From Qipengyuania flavescens (GTDB taxonomy: Bacteria > Pseudomonadota > Alphaproteobacteria > Sphingomonadales > Sphingomonadaceae): DNA of 64,000 nucleotides. A model generated the notes under the pieces. The model saw only the letters and a list, made by a program, of their open reading frames with translations. It was not told where the DNA came from and searched no databases. Within the stretch, counting starts at the first letter, position 1, and the number at the start of each line of letters is the position of its first letter. A program made the position numbers and the translations under genes. The DNA is taken from contig NZ_JARULD010000003.1 in NCBI RefSeq assembly GCF_029688735.1, positions 186,001 to 250,000 of the forward strand, written 5' to 3'. Below are positions 26,533 through 35,341 of the stretch, piece after piece.

Positions 26533-27534
26533 ATGAGCGAAGCGACCGACGACACCCAGACCGAGACTCCGCTGCTGTTCGGGCGCGTGCTGAACGGGCA
26601 GGGAGGCGCGCGCGAAATAAGCTGGGACGAAGCGCAAGGCTGGCAACCGGCGGCGCCGGGCGAGGTCATGTGGCTCCACGTCTGCCGCAATCGCGCAGGG
26701 GTGCAGGAATGGCTCGAGAGCGAGTTGCAAATTCCCGAGCCTACCGCAGAGCTGCTTACTAGTGACGCGACCCGCCCGCGCGCTTTTGCGGAGGGCGAGA
26801 CGCTGGTGGCGACCCTGCGCGGCATCAACTTCAATCCCGGGGCGCAGCCCGAAGACATGATTTCCATGCAGGTCTGGTGCGACGGGCGGCGGTTGATCAC
26901 GCTGCGTCGCCACCCGCTGCAGACCCCGCGCGAGGTCGTCGCCATGCTCGATCGCGGCAATGGACCGCCCGATGCCGGGGCGACGATCACGCTGCTCGCC
27001 GAACTGCTGATTACCCGGATGAGCCAGTCGATCGTCGACATGAATGCCGTGCTCGACGAGCTGGAGCATGACGATCCGGACGAACAGGCCGAACGCATGC
27101 TCAAGCAGATCTCCACAATCCGTCGCAATTGCCTCGGCCTCAAGCGCCACATGGCGCCGCAGCACGAGGCGCTGGAGCAGATCAGCCGCGATGCGCCCTA
27201 CTGGTTCGAGGACCACGACCGCCGCGAGATCGCCGAAAGTATCGCGCGCCTGCGCCGCTATCTCGACGATATCGACATCAGCAAGGAAAGCGCGCTGGTG
27301 CTGCAGGACGAAATCCGCGCCCGCAGCCTCGCGAGCAGCGAACACGCGACTTATATGCTGACTATCGTGGCGGGCATCTTCCTGCCGCTCGGCTTCCTGA
27401 CCGGCCTGCTCGGCATCAATGTCGGCGGCATGCCGGGGATGGACGATCCCGATGCGTTCTGGGCGGTGGTCGCGCTCTGCCTGTTCGTCTTCGTCGCGCT
27501 GATCGTGATCTTCCGCCGGTTGCGCTGGCTCTAG
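26533..27534 (+). CDS. zntB: ZntB/CorA-family cation transporter
   Basis: 333 aa. The large soluble N-terminal domain is followed by two C-terminal membrane helices ([20 protein letters not shown] and [17 protein letters not shown]). The pore motif reads GIN (LLGINVGG) rather than the GMN of CorA, as in ZntB zinc transporters. ATG 26533 is the only sensible start. Forms a pentamer in the inner membrane. Confidence 0.85.
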   Translation: MSEATDDTQTETPLLFGRVLNGQGGAREISWDEAQGWQPAAPGEVMWLHVCRNRAGVQEWLESELQIPEPTAELLTSDATRPRAFAEGETLVATLRGINFNPGAQPEDMISMQVWCDGRRLITLRRHPLQTPREVVAMLDRGNGPPDAGATITLLAELLITRMSQSIVDMNAVLDELEHDDPDEQAERMLKQISTIRRNCLGLKRHMAPQHEALEQISRDAPYWFEDHDRREIAESIARLRRYLDDIDISKESALVLQDEIRARSLASSEHATYMLTIVAGIFLPLGFLTGLLGINVGGMPGMDDPDAFWAVVALCLFVFVALIVIFRRLRWL

Positions 27535-27535
27535 A

Positions 27536-27760
27536 TTACCACCGCACGAGGGTCGGGACGATCAGGCGACCTGCGATGGCCGAGACAATGATCGGCAGGA
27601 CATGCTAGCTCGCCAGATGCGCCACCGTGTCGATCGGGCACGAAAGGCCATAGGCGAAGGTCCCGATCGATCCGGCAGGGATGCCGGTGTAGCATCCTGC
27701 CGAATTGAGCGAGACCGGGGCACCGCGAAGCAGGGCCGGGTTACAGAATCCGCGAAAAAT
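27536..27760 (-). pseudogene. Possible decayed gene remnant downstream of an SDR gene
   Basis: The minus strand directly after the SDR stop stays in one coding-like frame for 75 codons, broken only by TAG at 27605-27607 and ending TAA at 27536-27538. The translation has segments such as GCYTGIPAGSIGTFAYG and HVLPIIVSAIAGRLIVP, and no start codon except CTG. It is in frame with the SDR gene, but that protein is already full length. Could be an old fragment of a membrane protein or chance. Confidence 0.3.
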
Positions 27761-28723
27761 TCAGTAGGCGAATGTCTCGCCGACCATCTCCTCGCTCATG
27801 GCCCACAGTCTGTCCGCATTGTCGCGATCGATGGCGTAGCTCTTCACCCCGCCGGTCGTATCCTCGTCGTCCTGGTTGGCGACGCGACAATCCTCGCAAT
27901 AGACGCCGCCTGCACCCTCCAGTTCGTCGGTGGTGGCGACCCAGCAGGTGGTCGCCGCGCCCTGCGGGATGGTCTTGAAACCTTGCGGCTCCTCGCCGCT
28001 CTTCTCCGCCATCTTCTTGATACGGTTCATCATCCAGGCCATGTCTTCCTCGGACATGTGGCGGCCGAGATTGGTCTGGATGCCGCCCGGATGCAGCGCG
28101 TAGGCATGCACACCCCTGTCGCTCAGGCGCTGCTCGAGCCCGACGGAAAACAGGATGTTGGCGGTCTTTGACTGGCCGTAAGCCGTCCATTTCTCGTAAT
28201 CGCGCTGCTCGTAATTCGGGTCGTCGAAATGGACGTGGTCGAAATGGTGGCCACGGCTGGAAAGGTTGACGATCCGCGGGCGATCGCCCTTCTCCACCAG
28301 CGGCATCAGCAAGTTGGTGAGCAGGAAGTGGCCCACGTGATTGGTGCCGAACTGCAGCTCGAACCCTTCCTCGGTCCGCTCCAGCGGCGGGGCCATGACG
28401 CCGGCGTTATTGATCAGAAGGTCGATCTTCTCGAAACGTTCGTTGGCCTCCCGCGCTGCCGCGCGCACGCTGTCGAGCGAGGCAAGGTCGCAGACCAGGG
28501 TTTCGATTTTCGCGCCGGTCGCATCGGCGATCTCTCGCGCGGCATCGTCGAGCTTGGCCGCGTCGCGGCCCGACAGGACGATGTGCGCGCCCTTGGCTGC
28601 CATCGCCCGCGCGGTCTCTTTGCCGAGCCCGGAATAGCCACCCGTGATCAGGGCCGTGCGCCCCGACAGATCCTTGCCTTCGAGGACCTCGTCCGCCGTG
28701 CTGGAAAATCCGAATTCGCTCAT
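27761..28723 (-). CDS. Short-chain dehydrogenase/reductase
   Basis: 320 aa, retinol-dehydrogenase-like classical SDR. NAD(P) motif TGGYSGLGKE near residue 27, NNAG near 104, catalytic Ser in VNLSSRGHH, and YGQSK for the Tyr/Lys pair. Specificity unknown. ATG 28723 follows a GAGGAGAG ribosome site. It is flanked upstream by the strong hairpin at 28769-28802. Confidence 0.9.
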   Translation of the reverse strand: MSEFGFSSTADEVLEGKDLSGRTALITGGYSGLGKETARAMAAKGAHIVLSGRDAAKLDDAAREIADATGAKIETLVCDLASLDSVRAAAREANERFEKIDLLINNAGVMAPPLERTEEGFELQFGTNHVGHFLLTNLLMPLVEKGDRPRIVNLSSRGHHFDHVHFDDPNYEQRDYEKWTAYGQSKTANILFSVGLEQRLSDRGVHAYALHPGGIQTNLGRHMSEEDMAWMMNRIKKMAEKSGEEPQGFKTIPQGAATTCWVATTDELEGAGGVYCEDCRVANQDDEDTTGGVKSYAIDRDNADRLWAMSEEMVGETFAY

Positions 28724-28763
28724 GCCGCTCTCTCCTCGTATCTCTAGGCAGGTGACCTAACAC

Positions 28764-28802
28764 GAAAAACGGGGCGCGGGATTGGAAATTCCCGCGCCCC
28801 GT
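28764..28802 (-). terminator. Rho-independent terminator after the MscS-like gene
   Basis: Perfect 13-bp stem, acggggcgcggga (28769-28781) with tcccgcgccccgt (28790-28802), loop 8 nt, followed on the minus strand by TTTTTCG. It lies 20 nt after the MscS-like stop. Confidence 0.8.
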
Positions 28803-28822
28803 TCATTGGGTTCGCTTGGCGA

Positions 28823-30034
28823 TCAGGCGCCCGGAGGCAGGGGATCCTCTGCCCTGGGCGCGGCCTTGCGGCTGCGCTTTGGCTTCGGTGCTGCGGCAGA
28901 GCCGCCCCCGCCGAGATCGCTGTCCATCTGGTCGAGCTTGCGCGCCGCCCAATCTCGGCCGCCGAGGCCGAAGGAGAGCGCGCCAGCCACGGCCACGCCG
29001 GCGATCAGGATCGTCAGCGCGTTGGCCGGGATCATGCCCCCGATGCCGGTGAACTGCAGCCCCATGAACACGAACAGGATGATCGTCGCCCAGCGCACGA
29101 TGGTGGCTGCCGTCGCATTCTCCCCGTCGCCCGAGATCAGGCGGGCGAGGAGATTGGCAATGAAGAAGCCGAAAGCGATCACGACTGCGCCGAAGATCAC
29201 CCGGCCGCCCAGTTCGAGCACCTGGTCGAGGATCGCGGTCAGCTCGGGAAAGCCCAGCAGACGCGTTGCGGCGATGGCGAAGAACAGGATAATCGCTACC
29301 TGCACCACACGGGCGATGATGCCCGAGGCGGTGGTGCCTTCGCCCACCATGCCGGTTTCCGCCAGCGCCCGATCGACGCCGAGGCCGGGCAGCACTTCCT
29401 TTAGCACCTGCACCACGAAGCGGCTGATCAGATAGCCGATGCCCAGCAGGATCGCCGCGGCGATGATGTTGGGAATGGCGTTGAAGATCAGCTGCAGCAT
29501 GGAGCTGGCCGGGCCGCTGATGCTATCGATGCTCAATGCTTCGAGCGCCATGATCGACACGAATATCACGATGATTGCGTAAACGATCGTCGCGATGGTC
29601 TTGCTGATGGCGCTGTTGCCGGTGACGCTATCGACGCCTCCGCGATTGGCCCATTTGTCGAAATCGACGGTCTGCAACGTCGTCATGATCAGGTCGCGCA
29701 CAATCCGCGCCACCATCATGCCGATGAAGAAGATCAGCCCCGCACCGATGAGGTTCGGGATGAAATCGACGATATTCTCCAGCAGGCTGTCCACCGGTCC
29801 GGCAACCGCGCCGAGGCCGAGGATCTGCAGGATGACGAGCAAGCCGAACAGCCAGATCAGCAGGCTGACAATCTTGCCGAGGCTCTCGCCCAGCGATGTC
29901 CCGCTACCTGTGTGCCGCTGGAAGAATGAGATATTGTCGACCAGCTTGGCGAAGGCCCATTTGGCGGCCTTCGCGGCCAGCCAGGTGATGACAAGCACGA
30001 TGAGTGCGAGCCCGACCTTTTCGATGACGTTCAT
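28823..30034 (-). CDS. Mechanosensitive-channel-like membrane protein (conserved TM-helix repeats)
   Basis: 403 aa from ATG 30034, chosen for the strong CAGGAGGTGGCG ribosome site; ATG 30073 and 30115 are in frame upstream. It contains repeated PF05552-type units (e.g. IVDFIPNLIGAGLIFFIGMM and IFNAIPNIIAAAILLGIGYL), found as the N-terminal helices of some MscS-family proteins. There is no clear MscS beta-domain. The tail is Ala/Pro/Lys-rich. Likely an inner-membrane osmotic-stress protein, but channel activity is inferred from family only. Confidence 0.75.
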   Translation of the reverse strand: MNVIEKVGLALIVLVITWLAAKAAKWAFAKLVDNISFFQRHTGSGTSLGESLGKIVSLLIWLFGLLVILQILGLGAVAGPVDSLLENIVDFIPNLIGAGLIFFIGMMVARIVRDLIMTTLQTVDFDKWANRGGVDSVTGNSAISKTIATIVYAIIVIFVSIMALEALSIDSISGPASSMLQLIFNAIPNIIAAAILLGIGYLISRFVVQVLKEVLPGLGVDRALAETGMVGEGTTASGIIARVVQVAIILFFAIAATRLLGFPELTAILDQVLELGGRVIFGAVVIAFGFFIANLLARLISGDGENATAATIVRWATIILFVFMGLQFTGIGGMIPANALTILIAGVAVAGALSFGLGGRDWAARKLDQMDSDLGGGGSAAAPKPKRSRKAAPRAEDPLPPGA

Positions 30035-30181
30035 CGCCACCTCCTGGTCGAACCGGTAATTCCCGATGCGCATTGAATTTCTCCCCAGTTTCCCCTCGCG
30101 TCGCGACCCTAACATGTTGTGGCATCTTTACAAAGTCGCGGGCTCTGGTGAGTGGACAAGTCCGCGTGCTAAGCCCGCCGG

Positions 30182-31237
30182 ATGCACAGACCGACCAGAG
30201 CCGTCACCGGCGCCGCCGCCCTCTTCGCCATCGCTATCGCCGCGCCCGCCAGCGCGCAGGAGGAAGCACCGCGCTGGTCGATCGCCATCCATGGCGGGGC
30301 GGGGACCATCCGGCGCGAGGACATGACGGCAGAGCGCGACGCGGCCTATCGCGCCGCCCTGCAGGCTGCGCTCGATGCCGGATCGAAGGTTCTGGCCGAA
30401 GGCGGCAGCGCGCTCGATGCGATCGAGGCGGCGATCCTGCTGATGGAGGACGATCCGAAGTTCAACGCCGGGCGCGGCGCTGTCTATACCTGGGAGGGGG
30501 AGCACGAGCTCGACGCCTCGATCATGGACGGGCGGGACCGCGATGCCGGCGCGGTGGCAGGCGTGACCGGCATTCGCCACCCGATCCTGCTCGCGCGCAA
30601 GGTGATGACCGACAGCCCGCATGTGATGCTGGCAGGCAAGGGTGCGGAGCAGTTCGCCGCCGAGCAGGGGCTTGAGACCATGCCATCGGAATGGTTCGAT
30701 ACCGAGGCCAAGCGCGAGGCGCTGGAGCGGATGAAGGCGGACAAGCTTTCCGCGCTCGATGTCGATATCAAGTTCGGCACGGTCGGCGCAGTGGCGCTGG
30801 ACCGGGACGGCAACATGGCCGCGGGCACTTCGACCGGCGGGATGACCGGCAAGCGCTGGGGCCGCATCGGCGATGCGCCGATCATCGGGGCGGGGACCTA
30901 TGCCGACAATCGCGCCTGCGCAGTGTCGGCAACGGGATGGGGCGAGTTTTTCATCCGCGTGGGGGTGGCGAAGGATATTTGCACGCGACTAACGTTCCGC
31001 TCGCAAATCCGCGGTGGAGCGCCGTTCGATGGAGGCGTCGAACTGACCGCCGCTGAAAGCCAACAGGAGATCGACGCAGTGATCGCAGATGTCGGCCAGC
31101 TTGGAGGCGATGGTGGGGTAATCGTCGTAACGCCCGAAGGCCACGCGCTCTATGCGATGAATACCGCAGGGATGTATCGCGGACGGGCGACCAGCACTGG
31201 CGGTAGCGAGGTCGCGATCTACGCTGACGAAGAGTAG
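30182..31237 (+). CDS. Isoaspartyl peptidase/L-asparaginase (Ntn hydrolase)
   Basis: 351 aa with a signal peptide (ending APASAQ), so it acts in the periplasm. Plant-type asparaginase fold: WSIAIHGGAGTI at the start, PKFNAGRGAVYT, and the autocleavage site FGTVGAVALD where Thr becomes the N-terminal nucleophile. The substrate loop TSTGGMTGKRWGRIGD is present. It hydrolyses beta-aspartyl dipeptides and asparagine. Single gene. Confidence 0.92.
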   Translation: MHRPTRAVTGAAALFAIAIAAPASAQEEAPRWSIAIHGGAGTIRREDMTAERDAAYRAALQAALDAGSKVLAEGGSALDAIEAAILLMEDDPKFNAGRGAVYTWEGEHELDASIMDGRDRDAGAVAGVTGIRHPILLARKVMTDSPHVMLAGKGAEQFAAEQGLETMPSEWFDTEAKREALERMKADKLSALDVDIKFGTVGAVALDRDGNMAAGTSTGGMTGKRWGRIGDAPIIGAGTYADNRACAVSATGWGEFFIRVGVAKDICTRLTFRSQIRGGAPFDGGVELTAAESQQEIDAVIADVGQLGGDGGVIVVTPEGHALYAMNTAGMYRGRATSTGGSEVAIYADEE

Positions 31238-31298
31238 CGCGTCTGCCGTCGAGTCCGGTGGCCCGCTACCGGATCTCAAGCAGCTTCCAGATAGAGCA

Positions 31299-31330
31299 CA
31301 AAAAAGGGGACCGGATCGCTCCGGTCCCCT
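31299..31330 (-). terminator. Rho-independent terminator after the OmpA-like gene
   Basis: 11-bp stem aggggaccgga (31305-31315) with tccggtcccct (31320-31330), loop TCGC, followed on the minus strand by a run of seven T. A second short hairpin lies just before it at about 31336-31356. Confidence 0.85.
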
Positions 31331-31363
31331 CTCGGTGTTTTCGCTTCGGGGCGAAAACCCTGA

Positions 31364-32455
31364 TTACATGCCCGAACCCGGACCGTAGGTGATTTCCACC
31401 CGGCGGTTCTGCAGTTCGCGAACACCGTCGGCGGTCGGAACGCGGAGCTGGTTCTCACCGAACGCTTCGCTGGTGATCCGTCCACCCGGTACGCCGCGGC
31501 TGGTCAGATAGTCGCGAACCGAGTCGTTACGACGTTCTGCCAGACCCATGTTGTAGGCCGCCGAACCCGAGGTGTCGGTGTGACCTGCCAGCATGACTGC
31601 TGCCGTGCCGCAGTTGGTGTAGGCCGAAACCGCATTGTCGAGGATCGATGCCGCTTCCGGCGTGATCGTCGATTCGTCCCAGTTGAAGAAGACGATGTAC
31701 GGACCCGTCGCACAGGGTGCTTCCGGCGGCGGGGGCGGCGGCGGAGGCGGGGGCGGCGGGGGAGGCGGCGGCGGGGGCGGCGGAGGCGGCGGCGGGGTCG
31801 CGCCACCGAAGTTGAACGCGATCGAGCCGAGCACCGAGTGGGTGGTGAAATCGCCCTTCCAAGCGCTGGAGCCGTTCTCGCCGCCAGCGGTGAAATCGTC
31901 GATGTGATAGTAGCGATAACGCAGCGCGACATCGATCGTGTCGGTCAGCGGAGCGCGCACGCCGGCGATGCCCTGCCATGCGAACTCCCAGTCGCTGCCG
32001 TCTATTACTGGAGCAGCGGCGAGCGTCAGGCGCGGGTCGAGCTTGGCGGCACCGCCGCCGACGCCGAAGAAGAACTGGACGCCATCGTCCGGACCGAAGT
32101 CCGCGAGGATGTTACCCATGAAGCTCAGCGTGGAGACGTCACCGTCGATCAGGCCACCGTCGAAGGTAGCACCACCGGCCTGCAAGGCGTCGAAATCGGT
32201 GTTGCGATAAGCAGCTTCGACTTCCGTGCGGAACTGGCCGAAGTCGTGACCGACGATGATCGCACCGTCGTAACCGAAGTCGTCAGGCTCCAAGGTTGCC
32301 GGGCTACCGGTATTCGGAGCGATTTCGCGAACGTCGATATCTTCCGCGATCAGCGGGCCGAAGCCGAGTTCGACATAGGTCTGTCCATCACGAGCGATGG
32401 CAGGCGTGGCGAGTGCTGTGGAGCAGATCGCCGCAACAATTATTGGCTTGCGCAT
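31364..32455 (-). CDS. OmpA-family outer membrane protein with polyproline linker
   Basis: 363 aa. Signal peptide to about residue 21 (TPAIA); residues ~25-215 form a predicted eight-strand OmpA-like beta-barrel ending AFNFGG. A run of 24 prolines encoded by CCG/CCC/CCT codons links it to the periplasmic OmpA domain, which shows the peptidoglycan-binding pattern AGHTDTSGSAAYN and RRNDSVRDYL...NRRVEI. Tethers the outer membrane to the wall. A strong terminator follows. Confidence 0.93.
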   Translation of the reverse strand: MRKPIIVAAICSTALATPAIARDGQTYVELGFGPLIAEDIDVREIAPNTGSPATLEPDDFGYDGAIIVGHDFGQFRTEVEAAYRNTDFDALQAGGATFDGGLIDGDVSTLSFMGNILADFGPDDGVQFFFGVGGGAAKLDPRLTLAAAPVIDGSDWEFAWQGIAGVRAPLTDTIDVALRYRYYHIDDFTAGGENGSSAWKGDFTTHSVLGSIAFNFGGATPPPPPPPPPPPPPPPPPPPPPPPPEAPCATGPYIVFFNWDESTITPEAASILDNAVSAYTNCGTAAVMLAGHTDTSGSAAYNMGLAERRNDSVRDYLTSRGVPGGRITSEAFGENQLRVPTADGVRELQNRRVEITYGPGSGM

Positions 32456-32613
32456 AGTGAATCCCTCATCATTATTCGAACGAATAAATGCGAGAAAGAA
32501 AAGGACCTGAAAGGAAAAGGTTCCCGTTTATTTTCAGAGTCTGGATGTTTTTCGTTCGACCCGTCGAACTTCAGAAACGACTCACCGAAAGATTTTTGCT
32601 CGGCGGGCTTCCG

Positions 32614-33507
32614 TTAGCCGCGCTTCCTTGCTTGAGGGTAGCTACCGAGCAGGCGGACCTGGTTCGTTTGGAAGGCAAGCTCCTCCAGCGCGGTATCGAC
32701 GCGCGGATTGCCCGGAACCCCCTCTATGTCGGCAAAAAACTGGGTGGCGGCGAAGCTGGCGCCCTTTTGGTAGCTTTCCAGCTTGGTCATGTTGACGCCG
32801 TTGGTCGCGAAACAGCCCAGCGCCTTGTAGAGCGCGGCCGGGATGTTCTTCACCTCGAAGATGAAGGTCGTCATCGCCGACGTCCCGACCAGCGTCGCGG
32901 CGTCGAGCGGTTCCTTTGCGAGCACGACGAAGCGGGTCGTGTTGTCATGCGCGTCCTCGACCTCGTCCTCGATGATCTTCAGGCCGTAGAGATCGGCCGC
33001 CAGCGGTGGGGCGAGCGCGGCGATGAACGGGTTCCCGCTTTCCGCCACGAAGGCAGCCGCGCCGGCTGTGTCGGCATGGCTGAGCCCCACGATCTCGCGT
33101 TCGGCCAAAAACTGGCGCGACTGTCCAAGTGCCTGCGGATGACTGTAGGCCGCTTCGAACGGTCCCTCGCCCAGCGCCATGAGCGCGTGGGTGATGCGCA
33201 TGAAATGTTCCGCAACGATATTGAGGCCGCTTTCGGGGAGCAGGAAGTGGATATCGGCCACGCGCCCGTGCTGCGAATTCTCGATAGGGATCATTGCGCA
33301 GCCCGCACGGCCGCTGTCGACCGCATCCAACGCATCTTCGAAGCTGAAACAGGGCAGCGGCAGCGCCTCGGGCGCGAACTGCATCGCCGCCTGGTGCGAA
33401 TTCGATCCGGGTGCCCCGCCGAAAGCAATAGCGCGCATCGGATCACCCGCCGCAGCGGAACGCATGGAATCGACCATTTCGAGGGCAGGCTTGGCAAACT
33501 GGCGCAT
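32614..33507 (-). CDS. pheA: Prephenate dehydratase
   Basis: Phenylalanine pathway: prephenate to phenylpyruvate. 297 aa, no chorismate mutase domain. PDT motifs: IPIENSQHGRVADIH, the catalytic TTRF (DNTTRFVVL), then a C-terminal ACT domain (FEVKNIPAALYKAL, MTKLESY) that binds phenylalanine for feedback control. ATG 33507 or the ATG at 33438 (MRAIAFGG) could be the start; the first 23 residues are not typical. Confidence 0.93.
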   Translation of the reverse strand: MRQFAKPALEMVDSMRSAAAGDPMRAIAFGGAPGSNSHQAAMQFAPEALPLPCFSFEDALDAVDSGRAGCAMIPIENSQHGRVADIHFLLPESGLNIVAEHFMRITHALMALGEGPFEAAYSHPQALGQSRQFLAEREIVGLSHADTAGAAAFVAESGNPFIAALAPPLAADLYGLKIIEDEVEDAHDNTTRFVVLAKEPLDAATLVGTSAMTTFIFEVKNIPAALYKALGCFATNGVNMTKLESYQKGASFAATQFFADIEGVPGNPRVDTALEELAFQTNQVRLLGSYPQARKRG

Positions 33508-33638
33508 CGCGCAGCGTTACGGGCGGCCCACGCGCGGTTCAAGACCTATTGCACGAAGCGCACTTGCGCCCGCCCGCTTGCTTCACTAGAGCGGCGCGCA
33601 ACCACCAAACCAACAGATTTTTCGCAGGCAAGCACGCA

Positions 33639-34346
33639 ATGGACGACCGTTTCAACACCGCCGCCGGCTGGGTCCTTTTCGCCGGTATCGTCGCGCTCGG
33701 CAGCTCGATCGCATCGGGCATGTATTTCCATGCGGACAGCGGCGAACTGCCAGAGGGCGCGGAGCCTGGCTATTTCGTGCAGGGCGAGGAAACCGATGCG
33801 GGCGCGGATGCGGGGCCGGATCTCGGCACACTTCTGGCCAACGCCGATGCGGCTGCGGGCGAGGCGGTCTTCGCCAAATGCACCGCCTGCCATACGATCG
33901 AACAGGGCGGCGCCAATGGCATCGGCCCGAATCTCTACGGCACGATGGGCAAGGCTATCGCCGGCCACGCGGGCTTCGCTTATTCCAGTGCCTTGTCCGA
34001 AAAGGGCGGTCAGTGGACCTGGGAGAACATGAACGAGTGGCTCACCAGCCCGCGCGCGTTCGCAAGCGGCACCAAGATGAGCTTCGCCGGGCTGTCCAAG
34101 CCTGAAGATCGTGCCAATGTGATGGAATATATGTCCACGTTCGGCGGCGCGCCTGCCAAGCCGGCACCCGCAGCTCCCGAAGTCGAGAGCGAAGACGTTG
34201 CAGGCGAAGCGCCAGGCGCGGGTCCGGGCGCGGTCGAGGGCGAACCCGCCGATCCCGCGCAGGCGGCTGGCGCTATGAGTGCCGATCAGCCGGTGCCTGC
34301 CGCGAACGCCGGTGGGGACAATGAAGGGGCGACCAAGATCGACTAG
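33639..34346 (+). CDS. Membrane-anchored class I cytochrome c (CycM-like)
   Basis: 235 aa from ATG 33639. An N-terminal anchor (WVLFAGIVALGSSIASGMYF) is followed by an acidic linker and one class I c domain with haem motif CTACH and Met ligand in GTKMSFAGL. The Ala/Pro/Glu-rich tail of about 70 residues is unusually long. Resembles cytochrome c552/CycM, which passes electrons to the terminal oxidase. A terminator with a TTCG loop follows. Confidence 0.9.
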   Translation: MDDRFNTAAGWVLFAGIVALGSSIASGMYFHADSGELPEGAEPGYFVQGEETDAGADAGPDLGTLLANADAAAGEAVFAKCTACHTIEQGGANGIGPNLYGTMGKAIAGHAGFAYSSALSEKGGQWTWENMNEWLTSPRAFASGTKMSFAGLSKPEDRANVMEYMSTFGGAPAKPAPAAPEVESEDVAGEAPGAGPGAVEGEPADPAQAAGAMSADQPVPAANAGGDNEGATKID

Positions 34347-34369
34347 GCGCCAGCTTTGTAGTTGACGAG

Positions 34370-34397
34370 AAAAGGCCTCGCTTCGGCGGGGCCTTTT
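34370..34397 (+). terminator. Rho-independent terminator after cytochrome c
   Basis: 12-bp stem aaaaggcctcgc / gcggggcctttt (one G-T pair) around a TTCG tetraloop; the A/T ends provide the U-run. It may also serve the convergent rlmE. Confidence 0.8.
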
Positions 34398-34422
34398 CGT
34401 TTGCGGCCGATCGGTCTGGACC

Positions 34423-35082
34423 CTAGCCTTTAAAGCCTTGGGCAATGACGTACCATTCGCTGGAGCCCTTGCGGCTGGCGGGGGGCTTGGCATGCTTCAC
34501 CGTTTTGAAGTGCTTTTTGAGCAAGGTCAGCAGGTCATTGTCGGTCCCGCCGGCCAGAACCTTGGCCAGATACGTCCCACCCGGCGCAAGGTTCTCGATC
34601 GCGAACCATGCGCCGGCTTCGACCAGGCCCATGGTGCGCAGGTGATCGGTCTGTTTGTGGCCCACGGTATTGGCGGCCATATCGCTCATTACCAACTCGG
34701 CCTTGCCACCCAGCGCCTCTTCCAGAACGCGCGGGGCATCGTCGTCCATGAAGTCCATCTGGAAGATTTCGACACCTTCGATCGGCTCTACTTCGAGCAG
34801 GTCGATGCCCACGACCAATGCCTTTGGCTTGCGCTTGCGCACCACCTGGCTCCAGCCGCCGGGCGCGATACCGAGATCGACGACGCGGGTTACGCCATTC
34901 AGCAACCCGTATTTCTCATCCAGCTCGATCAGCTTGTAGGCTGCGCGGCTGCGATATCCTTCCGCCTTCGCCTGCTTGACGTAAGGATCGTTGAGCTGGC
35001 GTTGCAGCCAGCGGGTCGAGCTCGCCGTGCGTTTCTTCGCGGTGCGAACCCGCGTCTCGCGATCCTTGCCGGAGCGGGCCAT
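34423..35082 (-). CDS. rlmE: 23S rRNA 2'-O-ribose U2552 methyltransferase
   Basis: 219 aa FtsJ/RrmJ family. SAM-binding motif VVDLGIAPGGWSQV; the K-D-K-E catalytic residues fall in YRSRAAYKLIELDEK, MSDMAAN, LAKVLAGG and SSEWYV. Methylates U2552 in the ribosomal A loop. The basic N-terminal 30 residues are typical of alphaproteobacteria. Lies downstream of ppx/gppA on the same strand, with the repeat cluster between them. Confidence 0.95.
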   Translation of the reverse strand: MARSGKDRETRVRTAKKRTASSTRWLQRQLNDPYVKQAKAEGYRSRAAYKLIELDEKYGLLNGVTRVVDLGIAPGGWSQVVRKRKPKALVVGIDLLEVEPIEGVEIFQMDFMDDDAPRVLEEALGGKAELVMSDMAANTVGHKQTDHLRTMGLVEAGAWFAIENLAPGGTYLAKVLAGGTDNDLLTLLKKHFKTVKHAKPPASRKGSSEWYVIAQGFKG

Positions 35083-35105
35083 TATGAGGGTTTCCTGTCG
35101 GGTGC

Positions 35106-35192
35106 GCTATCGACATCCGTCGATAGCTTGAGGCTGCTCCGTCCCACGCCCGGATTCATTTCTGGGCGAGCTATCGACATCCGTCGATAGCT
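35106..35192. repeat. Two direct copies of a 23-nt palindromic sequence
   Basis: The sequence gctatcgac-atcc-gtcgatagc plus T occurs at 35106-35128 and 35170-35192, identical in both. Each copy is itself a 9-bp perfect palindrome with a 4-nt centre. They lie between the ppx stop and the rlmE start, so could be tandem operators, stem-loops in the rlmE leader, or mobile-repeat ends. Confidence 0.8.
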
Positions 35193-35193
35193 C

Positions 35194-35276
35194 GCGGCAC
35201 CAGCCCACGCCCCCACCCGGCCACCCACGGCACTATTCTGTTTGGGTGGCCGGGTGGGGGCGTGGGCTGGTGCCGC
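35194..35276. repeat. 34-bp perfect inverted repeat
   Basis: Arms 35194-35227 and 35243-35276 are exact reverse complements over 34 bp, with a 15-nt loop (35228-35242). The arms are C/G-rich. The left arm starts one base after the second palindromic direct repeat. It has no T-run, so it is not a standard terminator. Confidence 0.85.
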
Positions 35277-35341
35277 AAGGAATGCGCGCATGCGCTTCCC
35301 GTACACAACAAAGACTCCGCAACCCGAGATACTACTCCCCA

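Noticed and set aside
25320-27152. 610-codon minus-strand frame containing ispG
   Set aside because: Only the part from 26462 is ispG; the rest is antisense of zntB.
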